DNA from: Aquirufa antheringensis
GTDB taxonomy: Bacteria > Bacteroidota > Bacteroidia > Cytophagales > Spirosomataceae
DNA: 64,000 nucleotides
Assembly: GCF_004307425.1 (NCBI RefSeq)
Contig: NZ_SEWZ01000002.1
Coordinates: 598,435 to 662,434, forward strand
Direction of reading: 5' to 3'
This document shows positions 62,524 to 64,000 of this stretch, one piece after another. The position numbers were made by a program, and so were the translations under genes. Below the pieces are notes generated by a model. That model saw only the letters and a list, made by a program, of their open reading frames with translations, had not been told where the DNA came from and made no database searches. The stretch's first letter is position 1. Each line of letters opens with the position of its first letter.

Positions 62524-64000
62524 ATGTCCTCAGGAGTTTTTCAAGTGCCTACACCTGTGAATGAGCCTATTTTGCAATATGGCGCAAATTCAGTGGAGAG
62601 ATCCAAATTAAAGCAAGCCCTTTCGGATTTGCGGAATCAGCAAATTGACGTGCAGATGCGCATCGCAGGTCGTTCTGTGAAGGGTGCCAAAAAAGTCGCC
62701 ATGACTTGCCCCCACGATCACCAACACGTGTTAGGGCACTATTATGAAGGAGGAAAAGCGGAAGTGGCGCAGGCTATTGACGCGGCCCTAGCGGCTAGAT
62801 CTGCTTGGGCATCGATGCCTTGGGAGGATCGCGCGGCGATCTTTTTGAAAGCGGCAGATCTTTCGGCGACTAAATATAGAATGCAATTGAATGCGCGCAC
62901 GATGTTAGGTCAATCGAAAAACGCCTATCAGGCGGAAATCGATGCAGCGTGTGAGTGGATTGATTTTTTACGTTTTAACGTGCATTACGCACAACAGATT
63001 TATAGCGAACAACCGATTTCGTCGCCTGGCGTTTGGAATCGCTTGGAATACCGTCCTTTAGAGGGCTTCGTTTACGCCTTGACTCCTTTTAACTTCACGG
63101 CAATTGCGGGTAATTTACCGGCGGCACCTGCCTTGATGGGGAATACGGTCGTTTGGAAGCCATCGCCTACGCAGGTGTATTCGGCTGGATTATTAATGGA
63201 GATTCTAGAGGAGGCAGGTTTGCCGGCTGGCGTGATCAACTTAGTACTAGCGGATGGCCCGGAAGCAGGGGAGGTAGTATTCTCTCACCGCGACTTTGCG
63301 GGGATTCACTTTACGGGATCGACAGGCGTGTTCCAGACGATTTGGAAGAATATAGGCCAAAACATCGCCAACTACAAGTCCTATCCACGGATCGTAGGGG
63401 AAACTGGCGGCAAGGACTTTGTGGTAGCCCATTCCTCCGCAGACGTTAAAGCATTAACTACCGGATTAATCCGCGGTGCCTTCGAATACCAAGGCCAAAA
63501 ATGTTCCGCAGCCTCTCGTGCCTACGTTCCAGCTTCTTTATGGCCAGCGGTAGAAGCACAATTGAAGTCAGATTTAGCCGCCATCAAAATGGGCGGAACG
63601 GAAGATTTCGAAAACTTCGTGAACGCGGTCATCGACGCCAAAGCTTTCGCGAAAATCACCTCTTATATAAGTGAAGCGAAAAAGTCCCCAGAAGTCACCG
63701 TCATTTCAGGCGGAAACTTCGACGATTCGAAAGGCTATTTCGTAGAGCCTACGGTTTTATTAACGACGAATCCGACCTATCGCACGATGGTAGAGGAGAT
63801 CTTTGGCCCCGTGTTAACCATTTACATATATAAGGATGCAGATTGGAAAGAAACCCTAGCCTTAGTAGACTCGACTTCAGCGTATGCCTTAACGGGTGCT
63901 ATTTTCGCGCAAGACAAATATGCGATGCTGGAAGCCATGAAGGTGTTAGAAAATGCGGCAGGTAACTTATATTTAAATGATAAGTGCACGGGAGCCGTGG
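62524..64000 (+). CDS. pruA: 1-pyrroline-5-carboxylate dehydrogenase (L-glutamate gamma-semialdehyde dehydrogenase), partial
   Basis: The frame opens at ATG 62524 and runs off the window (492 residues visible of an expected ~540). It contains ALTPFNFTAIAGNLPAAPAL, HFTGSTGVFQTIWKNIG, the catalytic Glu in RIVGETGGKDFVV, the nucleophile Cys in GAFEYQGQKCSAASRAYVP, and EEIFGPVLTIYIY. This matches the PruA group of aldehyde dehydrogenases, which oxidise glutamate semialdehyde from proline degradation. It lies 47 nt after the ComEA-like gene. Confidence 0.94.
   Translation, partial: MSSGVFQVPTPVNEPILQYGANSVERSKLKQALSDLRNQQIDVQMRIAGRSVKGAKKVAMTCPHDHQHVLGHYYEGGKAEVAQAIDAALAARSAWASMPWEDRAAIFLKAADLSATKYRMQLNARTMLGQSKNAYQAEIDAACEWIDFLRFNVHYAQQIYSEQPISSPGVWNRLEYRPLEGFVYALTPFNFTAIAGNLPAAPALMGNTVVWKPSPTQVYSAGLLMEILEEAGLPAGVINLVLADGPEAGEVVFSHRDFAGIHFTGSTGVFQTIWKNIGQNIANYKSYPRIVGETGGKDFVVAHSSADVKALTTGLIRGAFEYQGQKCSAASRAYVPASLWPAVEAQLKSDLAAIKMGGTEDFENFVNAVIDAKAFAKITSYISEAKKSPEVTVISGGNFDDSKGYFVEPTVLLTTNPTYRTMVEEIFGPVLTIYIYKDADWKETLALVDSTSAYALTGAIFAQDKYAMLEAMKVLENAAGNLYLNDKCTGAV

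Overview
The window looks like a chromosomal segment of a member of the Bacteroidota, most likely the Cytophagales. The evidence is: promoters with the Bacteroidota -7 box TAnnTTTG and a -33 TTG; DUF4296, DUF3467, GH95 and Wzi-type proteins; bacillithiol synthesis (BshC); a fused metal-efflux RND/outer-membrane-factor gene; and RpoB/RpoC of Bacteroidota type. I could not fix the genus.

Layout. 1-11.6 kb is an exopolysaccharide/capsule locus: the end of an unidentified gene, a Wzx-type flippase, a GT2 glycosyltransferase, a DUF4143 ATPase, two tandem Wzi-type outer membrane proteins, an O-antigen ligase/polymerase, an initiating phosphoglycosyltransferase, a third Wzi and a PEGA-domain protein. 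11.6-13.5 kb holds a trans-sulfuration enzyme and LptB. 13.5-14.1 kb is a repeat-rich gene-free stretch. 14-23 kb carries a lipoprotein, an XRE regulator, two amidohydrolase-like exported proteins, a diiron ferritin-like protein, a GH95 fucosidase and a TylF-type methyltransferase. 23.2-26.5 kb is an AT-rich accessory patch (repeats, a second DUF4143 ATPase, a secreted protein and a zincin-like lipoprotein), followed by tRNA-Phe.

26.8-32 kb is a tightly overlapped operon, dedA-nuoA-bshC-mnmH-cysE-cysM. 32-38 kb is a heavy-metal efflux system: an RND pump fused to its outer membrane factor, then the adaptor lipoprotein. 38-41.7 kb is a DUF58/VWA (Bat-like) cluster with ispE. 41.7-46.6 kb holds a DUF4296 lipoprotein, a glycerophosphodiesterase, a GH3-family protein, YqeY, RlmN and a Met8-like siroheme enzyme. 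46.6-52.7 kb is a hexuronate catabolism operon (uxaB, uxaC, kdgK, eda, hexuronate-type MFS). 52.7-61.4 kb is rpoB-rpoC-DUF3467. The window ends with a ComEA-like helix-hairpin-helix protein and the start of pruA.

The most unusual signal is non-genic. Short tandem repeats with a strict 7-nt period (GACTATC/AGTCGAT, ACCATTT, CTATTCT and CAAAGNN/CTTTGNN types) occur at four separate loci, one of them inside a coding sequence (the RND/OMF linker). A 37-bp dyad element is dispersed in three copies. All seven convergent gene junctions are packed to 4 bp or less of spacing, four of them with interleaved stop codons. Several genes have a -7 promoter box ending 3-5 nt before ATG, which suggests leaderless mRNAs.
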